A stretch of DNA of 64,000 nucleotides from Flavobacteriaceae bacterium UBA3159. GTDB lineage: Bacteria > Bacteroidota > Bacteroidia > Flavobacteriales > Flavobacteriaceae. Below, in pieces: positions 35,365 through 44,654 of this stretch (its first letter is position 1; the number at the start of each line of letters is the position of its first letter). A program made the position numbers and the translations under genes. Where the stretch lies: NCBI GenBank assembly GCA_002364535.1, contig DEYL01000047.1, positions 1-64,000 on the forward strand. The letters are read 5' to 3'. The notes beneath the pieces were generated by a model. It made no database searches. It was not told the DNA's origin and saw only the letters and a list, made by a program, of their open reading frames with translations.

Positions 35365-37032
35365 TTAGTTATTTGATTGATCTTCAATAAATCTTGAAAA
35401 TTGATTGTATTTTTTGTAAAGTATTTTTAGTCTTAAAACCTCACTTTTTTCTGGAAAATAAATTATGTCAGATTTACTTCCCATAATTTTAATGGCGTCA
35501 TGAATTGACTTATAAATTCCACTTGATACTGCGGCAAAAATTGCTGTTCCTAGAGCTGAAGTTTGATCAGATTTACATATACTAACAGGTAAATCCAAAA
35601 CATTTGAAAGGGTTTGCATTATAAATGGTGATTTTCTTGCAATTCCACCCACACCAATTATTTTCTTTATCTCTACACCCTCAAGCTCAAATCTGTCAAT
35701 GATTTTTTTTGAACCGAAACAAATTGAATATATTAAAGAAAGAAATATTTCTGGTGAACCACTTCCAAGTGTTAAATTTGATAATGCTGCTTTTAAATTT
35801 TGATTAGCATCAGGCGTTCTTCTACCATTTATCCAGTCAAGTGAATTTGGAATTCCAGAGTCATCTTTTATTTTTGATGCAGCATCAGTTAACTCTTCAA
35901 TTAACTTTTCCTCACAAATGGATATGATTTGATTTTTTTGAATGTTATCAATTGAATCAATTTTTTTTAAAGTATTTTTTAGTGGCCATTGAAGTATTTC
36001 TTTAAACCAAGCAAGAAAATCTCCAAATGCAGACTGACCCGCCTCTAATCCATAGTAACCTGGGATTACTGATCCATCTACCTGGCCACAAATACCCCTT
36101 ACTACTTTTTTACTTAATAGTTTTGAATCACCAATTGTTATATCACAGGTTGAAGTACCCATTACCTTAACTAAGATGTTCTTATCTACTTTGGCCCCAA
36201 TTGCAGCAGCGTGAGCATCAAAATTACCTACACCAATAATTGTTTTGGTATTAAGGCCAAGTTTCTTTGCCCATTTTCCACATAAGTTTCCCGCTGCACA
36301 GTCAGATGAATATGTTTCGTTATATAATTTATCCCTTAAATTTCCCAGGTAGGGGTCTAATGAATTTAAAAACTCTGTGCTTGGTAACCCATTCCAAGAC
36401 TTGTGCCACATTGCTTTATGTCCTGCAGCACACCTACTTCTTTTAAAGTTTGACAAATTACTTTCCTTTATCAAATTAAATGTCAAATAATCACAGTGTT
36501 CCATCCATGAATATGCAGAATCCCTAACTGATTCATCAATTCTAATTATATGTAAGATTTTAGCCCAAAACCATTCTGAGGAATAAATTCCTCCAGAATA
36601 CTTTAGATACTTAAGGTTTTGTTTGGCAACTAAATCATTTATTTCATTTGCTTCTTTTATGGCTGAGTGATCTTTCCAAAGAATGACCATTGCATTAGGA
36701 TTATTTTCAAATCCTTTATCAAATACAAGAGCATTACCTTCTTTGTTAACTGGAATAGGGGACGATCCCGTAGTGTCAATACTTAATGCTTTTACTTGAT
36801 CAGGATTAATTTTAGACTTAGTTATTAATTCTTTTACACTATTCTCTAATCCAATTAAATGATCTGAAGGATGTTGTCTAAATTGATTTTTTTTTGGTTC
36901 ACAAAACATACCTTTTGACCATTTATCATATGTGCAAACCGAATCTTCTAATTCTTTTCCAGAAATAGCATCTACTAGTAAAGCTCTTACTGAATCTGTT
37001 CCAAAATCTAAACCAATAACATATGAATTCAT
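35365..37032 (-). CDS. araB: Ribulokinase AraB
   Basis: The 555-residue FGGY-family kinase phosphorylates L-ribulose. The N-terminal YVIGLDFGTDSVRALLVDA phosphate loop, the DTTGSSPIPV motif, the C-terminal GVGGIARKSPFIMQTLSNVL FGGY-type signature and TSALGTAIFA are all present. Length matches bacterial AraB. It is the first gene of the operon and lies divergent to a sulfatase across a 215-bp region with two palindromes, a good place for an arabinose-responsive regulator to act. No regulator gene is in the window. Confidence 0.96.
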   Translation of the reverse strand: MNSYVIGLDFGTDSVRALLVDAISGKELEDSVCTYDKWSKGMFCEPKKNQFRQHPSDHLIGLENSVKELITKSKINPDQVKALSIDTTGSSPIPVNKEGNALVFDKGFENNPNAMVILWKDHSAIKEANEINDLVAKQNLKYLKYSGGIYSSEWFWAKILHIIRIDESVRDSAYSWMEHCDYLTFNLIKESNLSNFKRSRCAAGHKAMWHKSWNGLPSTEFLNSLDPYLGNLRDKLYNETYSSDCAAGNLCGKWAKKLGLNTKTIIGVGNFDAHAAAIGAKVDKNILVKVMGTSTCDITIGDSKLLSKKVVRGICGQVDGSVIPGYYGLEAGQSAFGDFLAWFKEILQWPLKNTLKKIDSIDNIQKNQIISICEEKLIEELTDAASKIKDDSGIPNSLDWINGRRTPDANQNLKAALSNLTLGSGSPEIFLSLIYSICFGSKKIIDRFELEGVEIKKIIGVGGIARKSPFIMQTLSNVLDLPVSICKSDQTSALGTAIFAAVSSGIYKSIHDAIKIMGSKSDIIYFPEKSEVLRLKILYKKYNQFSRFIEDQSNN

Positions 37033-37048
37033 AGACTATTCAGACAAT

Positions 37049-37126
37049 TACAAATTTTCTTTTATTAATTTGTAGAGCTTATGTGTAATTACCTCTTTCT
37101 TAAAAAATATTGAAAATATTTCAATA
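37049..37126. promoter_or_regulatory. Two palindromes in the araB/sulfatase divergent region
   Basis: TACAAATT (37049-37056) and AATTTGTA (37067-37074) form a perfect 8-bp inverted repeat with a 10-nt spacer, 17 bp upstream of the araB start. A second perfect palindrome, TATTGAAA-ATA-TTTCAATA, lies at 37108-37126. Both fit operator architecture between divergent genes. The DNA is AT-rich, so chance palindromes are possible. Confidence 0.4.
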
Positions 37127-37247
37127 AAATAAACAATTAGAAATCATCTCGCACTATGCACTTTAAAAAAAAATTTAAATTAGGTATATTAGAAATTATT
37201 AATAAATATATTCAAATAAATCTACATGAATTTTAATTTACATTAAT

Positions 37248-38786
37248 ATGAAAATACTTTTCAATTTAGGGTTTTTTATAGTTATGTTATTAAACTCAAA
37301 TCTAAAAGCTCAGATTAAAGACAAACCAAATATTCTATTTATCGCAATAGATGACATGAATGATTGGATTGGTCCATTAGGAGGTCTTTCAATAACAAAA
37401 ACTCCAAGTCTTGATAGTCTAGCGAAAAATTCTATTTTATTTTCTAATGCTCATTGTTCTTCACCAGCATGCTCTCCATCCCGTCTATCTGTTATGACTG
37501 GTATACTGCCTCATAAATCTAGTGTTCTAGATAATCAATGGTATGATGGACCAAAATGGAGAGAAATTCCTTCTTTGAAAAATATTGAAACAATTGATCA
37601 ATTTTTCAAAAATAGGGGGTATAAAACATTAGGTGGTGGTAAAATTTATCATTCATTAGCTCCTCCCTGGACATTAATAAATCAAGCTGATCCAAGTGGC
37701 TGGGATTTTTACTATCCCAATATTTATGCTCCCATTCCATTTCAAATTAGAGGTAAAAAAGAAATAATTGATCCTAACTATTTTATCGGTAAAAGGCACA
37801 AGTATTTTACTTGGGGGCCTCTCGATTTAGATGACAATAAAATGAGTGATTACCATGTTGTTGATTGGGTTATATCAGAACTTAAAAAAGATCATGAAAA
37901 ACCTCTTTTTTTGGCATTTGGTTTATTTCGTCCACATATGCCTTGGGAGGTTCCAAAAAAATACTTTGATATGTTCCCTGTAGAAAATATTAAACCTTTA
38001 GAAACTAAAGAAAATGACCTTGAAGATGCATATGATCATGGTAGAAGAAAGTGGCATAAGTTTGTTGAAGACAATATGCAGTGGAAAAAGGTAATCCAAG
38101 CATATCTAGCCTCAATTGCATTCGCAGATAATCAAATAGGTAGAGTAATGAGTGCTCTTAAGACTTCAAAACACTCAAAAAACACTATTATTATATTGTG
38201 GTCTGACCACGGGATGCACATTGGTGAAAAAGAAAATTGGGAGAAATTTTCACTTTGGGAAGAATCAACTAGAGTTCCACTTTTTATAAGTTTTCCTAAT
38301 ATGAATTCGAATGGAATTCAATGTGATGAGCCAGTATCACTAGTAGATATTTATCCAACTTTGGCTGAACTCGCTGGTTATGAGCCTCCCGATCATTGCG
38401 ATGGGGAGAGCTTAATGCCTCAGCTACAGAATATTCGTGTTGAGAGAAAAAAATCTGCAATGACAAGTTTTAAATTTAGCTCAGGAGATATCGGTCATTC
38501 TTTAAGAAGCAAAGATTTCAGATATATTTTTTATTACTCTAATAATCTTGAAGAATTATATAATCATCAAACTGATCCTAACGAATTTGAAAATTTGGCT
38601 TATAACCCTTTGTTTAAAGAAAAAATAGATGATTTTAGAAAAGAATTATTTGATAGATTAGAATTGAAGGAGAATTTTGACAGAATTATAAAACCTCCAA
38701 AAGGATATAAAGTTTATGATGGAAAAATAAAAAAAACTGGATTTATACCAATTTCAAAAATAAAGAATGATCCTAAGCCAAAATAG
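37248..38786 (+). CDS. S1-family sulfatase B (iduronate-2-sulfatase-like)
   Basis: This 512-residue exported sulfatase has a signal peptide MKILFNLGFFIVMLLNSNLKAQ. Metal-binding IAIDDMNDW is at residues 33-41 and the formylglycine motif CSPSR at 75-79. The opening DDMNDWIGPLGG and later GLFRPHMPWEVPKKYF and WSDHGMHIGEKENW place it with iduronate-2-sulfatase-like S1 proteins, which in marine bacteria act on many algal sugars. It lies divergent to araB. The catalytic and metal residues appear intact. Confidence 0.92.
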   Translation: MKILFNLGFFIVMLLNSNLKAQIKDKPNILFIAIDDMNDWIGPLGGLSITKTPSLDSLAKNSILFSNAHCSSPACSPSRLSVMTGILPHKSSVLDNQWYDGPKWREIPSLKNIETIDQFFKNRGYKTLGGGKIYHSLAPPWTLINQADPSGWDFYYPNIYAPIPFQIRGKKEIIDPNYFIGKRHKYFTWGPLDLDDNKMSDYHVVDWVISELKKDHEKPLFLAFGLFRPHMPWEVPKKYFDMFPVENIKPLETKENDLEDAYDHGRRKWHKFVEDNMQWKKVIQAYLASIAFADNQIGRVMSALKTSKHSKNTIIILWSDHGMHIGEKENWEKFSLWEESTRVPLFISFPNMNSNGIQCDEPVSLVDIYPTLAELAGYEPPDHCDGESLMPQLQNIRVERKKSAMTSFKFSSGDIGHSLRSKDFRYIFYYSNNLEELYNHQTDPNEFENLAYNPLFKEKIDDFRKELFDRLELKENFDRIIKPPKGYKVYDGKIKKTGFIPISKIKNDPKPK

Positions 38787-38793
38787 AATAAAG

Positions 38794-40155
38794 TTATCTA
38801 AAACTGATTTTTTTTAGGTCTGCAAGGTTATCTTTTTCCCCACGAAAAAGTAAGCACAAGTTAATAGTATGATTAATTGGTAATAATTTAAATTCATGTT
38901 CACCAATTTTATTTCGACGATCAAAATTATATGTTCCAATTAACTCTCCAGTTGGAGAATCTATCCTAGCTTCAATTTTAAAATTATGATTAAATTTTCC
39001 AGTAAACTTTATATATTTTTTTCCTTTAAGACCTTTAATTTTATTATATACTAAAAAATCTTTGTCTCCAATCTCAGAAATTGAGAATGTACCATCAGTA
39101 TTTTCAATTTTTTTAACTCCAAAAGACTTAAAATATTCTACTGCATTAATATGACCTTTACTAATATCAAAATTTCCTACTCCAACACCATCTACCCTTA
39201 TTAGAGCTATTTCACCATTTTCCTTATAATTAACATAACTAATAAATGTATCTCGGAAATATCTGTTGCCTGTTTGACTCATATCACAATAGGCGAAGTA
39301 CCATTGATTATGCCAATTAAAAAAAGATCCATGACGTCCTTGTCTAAATCCATTTGGCCATGTTGGCGAATCATAACCATGAGCAAAACTTTTACTTTCA
39401 ATTATAGACCCTTTATAGTCATATGAACCATATACATTATCTGAAATTGCATAAAAACATCCCCATGATAGATAATATTTTTTATTATAATAGTGTATGA
39501 ATGGTTTGTCATCTGTTGTCTTTTCTTTCCTTGTTCCACATAGGTTATATGGCCCCCTTGGATTACTAATAGTAATTTTTTTTGGAGCTTCAGCTAAGGA
39601 TATCATATCATCATTTAACTTAGCAATATAGTAATCCCATATTCCAAATACAATATAGAAACTGCCATCCACATCCTCAAAAATTCCCATATCATATTCT
39701 TTAGTCGGTGTTAAATCTTCTTTGAGAAGAGGTTCTCCAAGTGGGTCAACCCAAGGACCCATTGGATCTTCAGCCATTACAACTCCCGAATTAATGTTCG
39801 CCTCTGAGAAATACCAATAATATTTATCATTCCTTTTGACAATATCAGTGGCCCAGCATTTATTATATTGTTTGCCTATATATGTTTCTTTTGGTGATAA
39901 TTTTTTTACAAGATGCCAATCAACCAGATTATCTGATGACCATAGCCACCAATCATCCATCTCAAAAGTTTTATTTTTTGAACTTCTGTCATGTGATGCT
40001 GCTAGATATGCCCTATCATCAATTATTCTTATATGGGGGTCATTGACTCCCTTATCTGGTATTATTGGATTTTGAGAGAGTGAGAAATTATATCCCAGAA
40101 TAAAAATGAAAAAAAAATTTTTATTAAAAAAAATTCTTGCTATTTTGGTATTCAT
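38794..40155 (-). CDS. Glycoside hydrolase family 43-like protein
   Basis: The 453-residue exported protein has a signal peptide (to about residue 28) followed by a five-bladed propeller. The GH43 general base is visible as Asp39 in GVNDPHIRI, and the blade motif FEDVDGSFYIVFG and IHYYNKKYYLSWGCFYA follow. At the place where GH43 enzymes normally have the acid Glu (E-G/A-P before the H-x-Y segment), this protein has TDDKPFIH, so the usual acid is not evident. A C-terminal beta region (about 340-453) is probably a carbohydrate-binding or accessory domain. With GH51 and araBDA it suggests arabinan side-chain removal. Divergent from GH51 across 37 bp. Confidence 0.8.
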   Translation of the reverse strand: MNTKIARIFFNKNFFFIFILGYNFSLSQNPIIPDKGVNDPHIRIIDDRAYLAASHDRSSKNKTFEMDDWWLWSSDNLVDWHLVKKLSPKETYIGKQYNKCWATDIVKRNDKYYWYFSEANINSGVVMAEDPMGPWVDPLGEPLLKEDLTPTKEYDMGIFEDVDGSFYIVFGIWDYYIAKLNDDMISLAEAPKKITISNPRGPYNLCGTRKEKTTDDKPFIHYYNKKYYLSWGCFYAISDNVYGSYDYKGSIIESKSFAHGYDSPTWPNGFRQGRHGSFFNWHNQWYFAYCDMSQTGNRYFRDTFISYVNYKENGEIALIRVDGVGVGNFDISKGHINAVEYFKSFGVKKIENTDGTFSISEIGDKDFLVYNKIKGLKGKKYIKFTGKFNHNFKIEARIDSPTGELIGTYNFDRRNKIGEHEFKLLPINHTINLCLLFRGEKDNLADLKKISFR

Positions 40156-40192
40156 CGTATTTGATAAAAGCTTGTTTAATTAACTAATATTA

Positions 40193-41761
40193 ATGAGAAT
40201 TTACTTATTTGCTTTTATATTTTTTTGTTTCAAACTTACTCTGGCACAGACAAAAATAAATATACAAATTCCGGAAACAACGACAACAATAAGCAAACAT
40301 ATTTATGGTCATTTTGCAGAACATTTAGGAAGGTGTATTTATGATGGAATATATGTCGGCGAGAATAGTGAAATCCCAAATCTTAATGGGGTTAGGATTG
40401 ATATTATTGAAGCTTTAAAACAATTAAAAATACCAAATTTGAGATGGCCTGGAGGTTGTTTTGCTGACTATTACCATTGGAGGGATGGAATTGGACCTAA
40501 AGACAAACGTCCCTCAATAGTTAACATTTGGTGGGGTGGAGAAAGTGAAGATAATAGTTTTGGTACACATGATTTCTTAAATCTTTGTGAGGAATTAGGT
40601 ACGGAACCATTTATTTCTGCCAATATTGGAACTGGTTCTGTTAGAGATGTTATGGACTGGATCCAATACACCAATCACGATGGTAAAAGCCCAATGTCTG
40701 AATTAAGAAAAAAAAATGGTCGTGAAGCACCTTGGAACGTAAAATTTTGGGGTGTTGGAAATGAAACTTGGGGATGTGGTGGTTTGATGACAGCTGAATT
40801 TTATGCAAATAGATTCCGATTGTATTCATCATTTATGACAAATAGACAAAACAGCAACAACATATATAGAGTTGCTGCAGGTGCATATGGCGAAAATTAT
40901 AATTGGACCGAAGTTCTACTTAAAAATATTCCGAAAAAATTAATCGAGGCTATTTCGTTACATTACTATACATCGGCCTCGGGAGTAATAGGTGCAGGTA
41001 AAAATCCTACTGGCTCAGCTATAAATTTTAGTCCCAAGGATTACTTTATGACAATCAAAAGTGCGCTTAAAATTGAAGAAATTATAAAAAATCATATTAA
41101 AATAATGGATAAATATGACAAAGATCAGAAAATTGATTTAGTCGTAGATGAATGGGGGTCATGGTTCGGAGAGGAGGTAGGTACTAAACCAAGATTTTTG
41201 TACCAGCAAAACACTATGAGAGATGCAATAATTGCTGGTGTAACTCTGAATATTTTCAATAATCACGCTAGACGAGTAAAAATGGCTAATCTAGCTCAAA
41301 CTGTTAATGTTCTTCAGGCTATAATTTTGACCGAAGGAAAAAAAATTATTTTAACACCTACTTACCATGTAATGAAACTCTATTCTGTTCATCAAAATGC
41401 TGAACTTTTAAATCTAAAATTTGATTCTCCAATTTACAAATACAAATTAGAGAGTCTTAAAGCACTCAATGCATCTGCCTCTAAAGATAAATCAGGAAAT
41501 ATTAATATTTCTCTTGTAAATATAGATAACAAAAAATCACATGAAGTTTTATTTCAATTATCTGATTTGGATATCAAAGATGTGAGAATAAATATTATTT
41601 CTTCAGAAAAAATTAATGACCACAATGATTTTAAAAATAATGATCTAGTAAAATCAGTTTCATTTACAAACTTTGAATACAATTCGGGAAATCTCGATTT
41701 GGAAATTCCACCCCACTCATTAATGCTAATTAAGCTTATATCCGATAGAAATAAGTTATAA
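40193..41761 (+). CDS. Alpha-L-arabinofuranosidase, family GH51
   Basis: The 522-residue enzyme releases terminal L-arabinofuranose. It has a signal peptide ending at TLAQT (about residue 20), a TIM-barrel with HIYGHFAEHLGR and LRWPGGCFADYYHWRDG, the acid/base Glu191 in GVGNETWGCGG, and the nucleophile Glu320 in VVDEWGSWFGEE, then a C-terminal beta-sandwich. GH51 proteins are often cytoplasmic. This one carries an export signal, which fits an extracytoplasmic step before sugar uptake. The arabinose product would feed araA-araB-araD nearby. Confidence 0.95.
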   Translation: MRIYLFAFIFFCFKLTLAQTKINIQIPETTTTISKHIYGHFAEHLGRCIYDGIYVGENSEIPNLNGVRIDIIEALKQLKIPNLRWPGGCFADYYHWRDGIGPKDKRPSIVNIWWGGESEDNSFGTHDFLNLCEELGTEPFISANIGTGSVRDVMDWIQYTNHDGKSPMSELRKKNGREAPWNVKFWGVGNETWGCGGLMTAEFYANRFRLYSSFMTNRQNSNNIYRVAAGAYGENYNWTEVLLKNIPKKLIEAISLHYYTSASGVIGAGKNPTGSAINFSPKDYFMTIKSALKIEEIIKNHIKIMDKYDKDQKIDLVVDEWGSWFGEEVGTKPRFLYQQNTMRDAIIAGVTLNIFNNHARRVKMANLAQTVNVLQAIILTEGKKIILTPTYHVMKLYSVHQNAELLNLKFDSPIYKYKLESLKALNASASKDKSGNINISLVNIDNKKSHEVLFQLSDLDIKDVRINIISSEKINDHNDFKNNDLVKSVSFTNFEYNSGNLDLEIPPHSLMLIKLISDRNKL

Positions 41762-41796
41762 TTCTCTTTTTACTGTTGTAATTCTATGAAAATAAT

Positions 41797-43173
41797 TTAG
41801 TTGGTGAATAAATAACCATAGTCTTTTAAAAGTTTTGGTTTTCCACTCAATGATTGATCATCACCTACACTTTTCATTCTGTCAAATAAAATTTTTCTCA
41901 TTTGTTTAACAACAGATTTGTACTTGGGATTATTTGCTAAATTTTCGTATTCGAAAGAATCTACATTCACTTTGTAAAGTTCTTCTTTGGGCCGCTTGTG
42001 GTAAGCTTCAAGAAATTTCATGGCTGACATATTTTCACTTGAAGCTTTAATCCAAGATTTCCACTGTCGATTATGAAATTTTGAGTCTTCTTTTACGAGA
42101 TCCATATGAGTTGTTCGATAAAACTCGGGATAAATATTATATATATATTTCCATTTGTCATTTCTAACAGATCTAATAGGATAAACATTCCAATTGTTGT
42201 CACCTTTATGTACTCCAAAAATCTGATCCCTATGTGTTAATTTTTTTCCAATTAAATTTTCTTTAAAAGAAATACCATCAATTTCCCACGGAATTTTCCC
42301 ACCAGCAATATCAATAATTGTGGGAATCAAGTCTATCCAACTAACCATTGCATTAGAAACTGATTTAGGTTTAATTTTGTTTGGCCATCTTATTAATAAG
42401 GGTGTTCTTATTCCTGTCTCATATAAATCCCATTTTGCAAATGGCCAGGCTTGACCATTATCAGAGGTGAAAATGGTTATAGTATTTTTAGTTTTTAAAT
42501 ATCTTTTTATTAATTTTTCAATTTCACCAAACTTTCTATCAACAATCTCAACAGCTTCAACATATCTTGAAATTTCCATTCTTGCCTCATAAGTATCAAA
42601 GGTTTTTTCTGGAATTTCAACTTCATTTGGCTTTATGCGTACATTATCCTCCTCTGGCCATGGTCTGTGGGGATACCTGGTACCAAAAAATATTACAATT
42701 GGTCGATTACTCTTTCTATTTTTAAGAAATACTTCAAGCTCTTTTGGTTGAGGTCTAAAACCTTCGGTTTCTATTACATTAATATCATTTCCTGAGTGTG
42801 AGCCTGGTCCATGCCCAACTTTTCCCAACCAAACTATTTCATATCCAAGGTCAATTAATATTGGAAGCAAAGGCTTGATGTTTGGCTTCCTCACTTTTTC
42901 ATGATTTCCAACAATTCCATTTTTATATGGCATGAAACCTGTCATTAACGCAGCCCTACTAGGCACACAACTTGGTGATGCCACATAGGCTTTATTAAAC
43001 TTCATTCCTTGTTCAGAGAGAAGTTTGATATTGGGTGTAGATATCCACTCTGCACCATACGCCGATGTGTGATAAACTCCCAAATCGTCAGCTATAAAAA
43101 ATACAATATTAGGCAGATCATTAGCTTTTAGGATATTTTGAAATGCAAAAATAAATACGATTAGAATTCTCAA
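41797..43173 (-). CDS. S1-family sulfatase C (heparan N-sulfatase-like)
   Basis: The 458-residue exported sulfatase starts at TTG (43173), with no in-frame ATG in the preceding 15 codons. The signal peptide is RILIVFIFAFQNILKA. Metal-binding IVFFIADDLG is at residues 23-32 and the formylglycine motif CVPSR at 69-73. The compact size and the LGKVGHGPGSH / FFGTRYPHRPWP blocks match heparan N-sulfatase-like S1 proteins. It probably removes a sulfate from a sugar released by the other island enzymes. Convergent with GH51 (35-bp gap). Composition is as AT-rich as its neighbours. Confidence 0.9.
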   Translation of the reverse strand: MRILIVFIFAFQNILKANDLPNIVFFIADDLGVYHTSAYGAEWISTPNIKLLSEQGMKFNKAYVASPSCVPSRAALMTGFMPYKNGIVGNHEKVRKPNIKPLLPILIDLGYEIVWLGKVGHGPGSHSGNDINVIETEGFRPQPKELEVFLKNRKSNRPIVIFFGTRYPHRPWPEEDNVRIKPNEVEIPEKTFDTYEARMEISRYVEAVEIVDRKFGEIEKLIKRYLKTKNTITIFTSDNGQAWPFAKWDLYETGIRTPLLIRWPNKIKPKSVSNAMVSWIDLIPTIIDIAGGKIPWEIDGISFKENLIGKKLTHRDQIFGVHKGDNNWNVYPIRSVRNDKWKYIYNIYPEFYRTTHMDLVKEDSKFHNRQWKSWIKASSENMSAMKFLEAYHKRPKEELYKVNVDSFEYENLANNPKYKSVVKQMRKILFDRMKSVGDDQSLSGKPKLLKDYGYLFTN

Positions 43174-43375
43174 TCTATAAAACTTTATTAATTTATTTAA
43201 ATTAATTAAAAAATCATTATAATTAATAAAGCATTGGATTTTAAATTTTTTTTTTATTTAAACTCCTATCAAAAGTCAATCAATAGAGATTAAATAAATG
43301 AGACGCTTTTCAAAAAAGATTATTCTTTTATTACGGAAGGTTTCATAAATTACATGTTTATTTAAAACACCGCAA

Positions 43376-44614
43376 ATGAAATCCTTATCAAAACTTTTTC
43401 TCAATTTGGCATTACTCAGCGCCAATCTGGTCCTCTCCCAAGGGTTTAAAATCGAAACCGATAAGGGAACCATTATGGAACCGAACAACATGATCTGTAA
43501 TGGAGGTTACTGGACAGAGGCCGAGGGAAAAATGAAAATGGAAGTTTTCTCTACTTTGTGGAACGATTCCCTATCTTGGGAAAAAAGAGCCAATGCCATT
43601 AGAAAAAATATTCTTATCGGAATGCAATGGGATAAAATTTCCAAATATGATGGTAAAATTAATGTCATTAAGCACTCTAAGAAAATAATGGTTGGTTATT
43701 CGGTAGAAAACATAGCCATTGAGAGTTTTCCGGGATTTTATGTTACAGGAAATCTATACCGTCCCCTCCAAATACAAAAACAATACGCTGCTGTTTTGAG
43801 TCCTCACGGACATCTTAAAGACAAGCGCTTCACCGACTATGTTCAATTGCGCAGTGCCTATTTAGCCAGTAAGGGAGCAATTGTCTTTGCTTACGATATG
43901 GTTGGCTTTGGAGAAAGCAAACAGACTAGGCACAAAATGCCCATTAGCCTATTGATACAAACATGGAACAGCAAGCGTGTATTAGACTATTTGCTCAGTC
44001 TCCCCGAGGTAGACCCGCAAAGAATAGGAATGACTGGGGGTTCTGGAGGAGGTACCCAAACCTTCATGCTCACCGCACTCGATCAAAGGATCAAAGTATC
44101 AGTACCTGTTGTGCAAGTATCCGCACACTTTTTTGGAGGCTGCGTTTGCGAAAGCGGAATGCCTATTCACAAAACTGCCAACTTACAAACCAATAATGTT
44201 GAAATCGCTGCAATGGCTGCCCCAAGACCCATGTTACTCATTTCCAATGGTGATGATTGGACCAGAAACACCCCCAAAGTTGAATTCCCGTACATCCAAA
44301 AAGTATACGCCGCCATGGGAAAAAGTAAACAGCTTAAAAATGTTCATCTCGTCAATGAGAAACACGACTATGGTTATTCCAAAAGAATCGCTGCCTACGC
44401 ATTTTTCACAAAACATCTAAAACTCGATTCCGGTAAATCATCGCAAAAAAAACAAATCGACGAAAGTTTTATCGTGGTGTTAAGCCCTGAAAAACTTAAT
44501 GTGTTCACCCCCGAAAAGCCACGACCAAACACAGCTCTAAAAAATGAGTTTGAGATACTGCAATTTCTGAAATTTCCAACCGACGAAACCCCATATAACT
44601 ATTACAAAAATTAA
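43376..44614 (+). CDS. Exported alpha/beta hydrolase, acetyl(xylan)-esterase-like
   Basis: The 412-residue protein has a signal peptide ending at VLSQG (about residue 22). The alpha/beta-hydrolase core includes GFYVTGNLYRP, VLSPHGHLKD (oxyanion region), the nucleophile Ser223 in MTGGSGGGTQT, and His330 in NEKHDYGYSK. It resembles the acetylxylan-esterase/dienelactone-hydrolase-like proteins frequent in planctomycetes and marine Bacteroidetes, which remove acyl groups from polysaccharides. The substrate is inferred. It leads a plus-strand operon with DUF1553, DUF1501 and DUF2231 proteins. Base composition is back to that of the left block. Confidence 0.82.
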   Translation: MKSLSKLFLNLALLSANLVLSQGFKIETDKGTIMEPNNMICNGGYWTEAEGKMKMEVFSTLWNDSLSWEKRANAIRKNILIGMQWDKISKYDGKINVIKHSKKIMVGYSVENIAIESFPGFYVTGNLYRPLQIQKQYAAVLSPHGHLKDKRFTDYVQLRSAYLASKGAIVFAYDMVGFGESKQTRHKMPISLLIQTWNSKRVLDYLLSLPEVDPQRIGMTGGSGGGTQTFMLTALDQRIKVSVPVVQVSAHFFGGCVCESGMPIHKTANLQTNNVEIAAMAAPRPMLLISNGDDWTRNTPKVEFPYIQKVYAAMGKSKQLKNVHLVNEKHDYGYSKRIAAYAFFTKHLKLDSGKSSQKKQIDESFIVVLSPEKLNVFTPEKPRPNTALKNEFEILQFLKFPTDETPYNYYKN

Positions 44615-44654
44615 TTAACTTAGTGCAAACCATTTAAAACCTATTTAAACGCTT

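Larger units (their letters stand above)
31244..43375. other. AT-rich arabinose/sulfatase genomic island next to tRNA-Phe
   Basis: Base composition is plainly lower in GC than on either side, with codons such as AAT, ATT and AAA dominating the genes. The left limit is just after tRNA-Phe and the right limit is between the sulfatase start at 43173 and the esterase at 43376. It holds eight genes, all for sulfate ester or arabinose metabolism. tRNA-adjacent insertion is a common mode, but neither an integrase nor a duplicate of the tRNA end was found, so transfer is inferred from composition and content alone. Confidence 0.6.

Noticed and set aside
33231..43173. Calling the island a classical polysaccharide utilisation locus
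   Set aside because: No SusC/SusD pair is present; the only TonB receptor in the window (2596-4821) belongs to the metal locus.
43174..43375. Search for a copy of the tRNA-Phe 3' end at the right end of the AT-rich region
   Set aside because: No stretch resembling GGTTCGATTCCTGGAGG was seen, so an integrase-type attachment site is not claimed.
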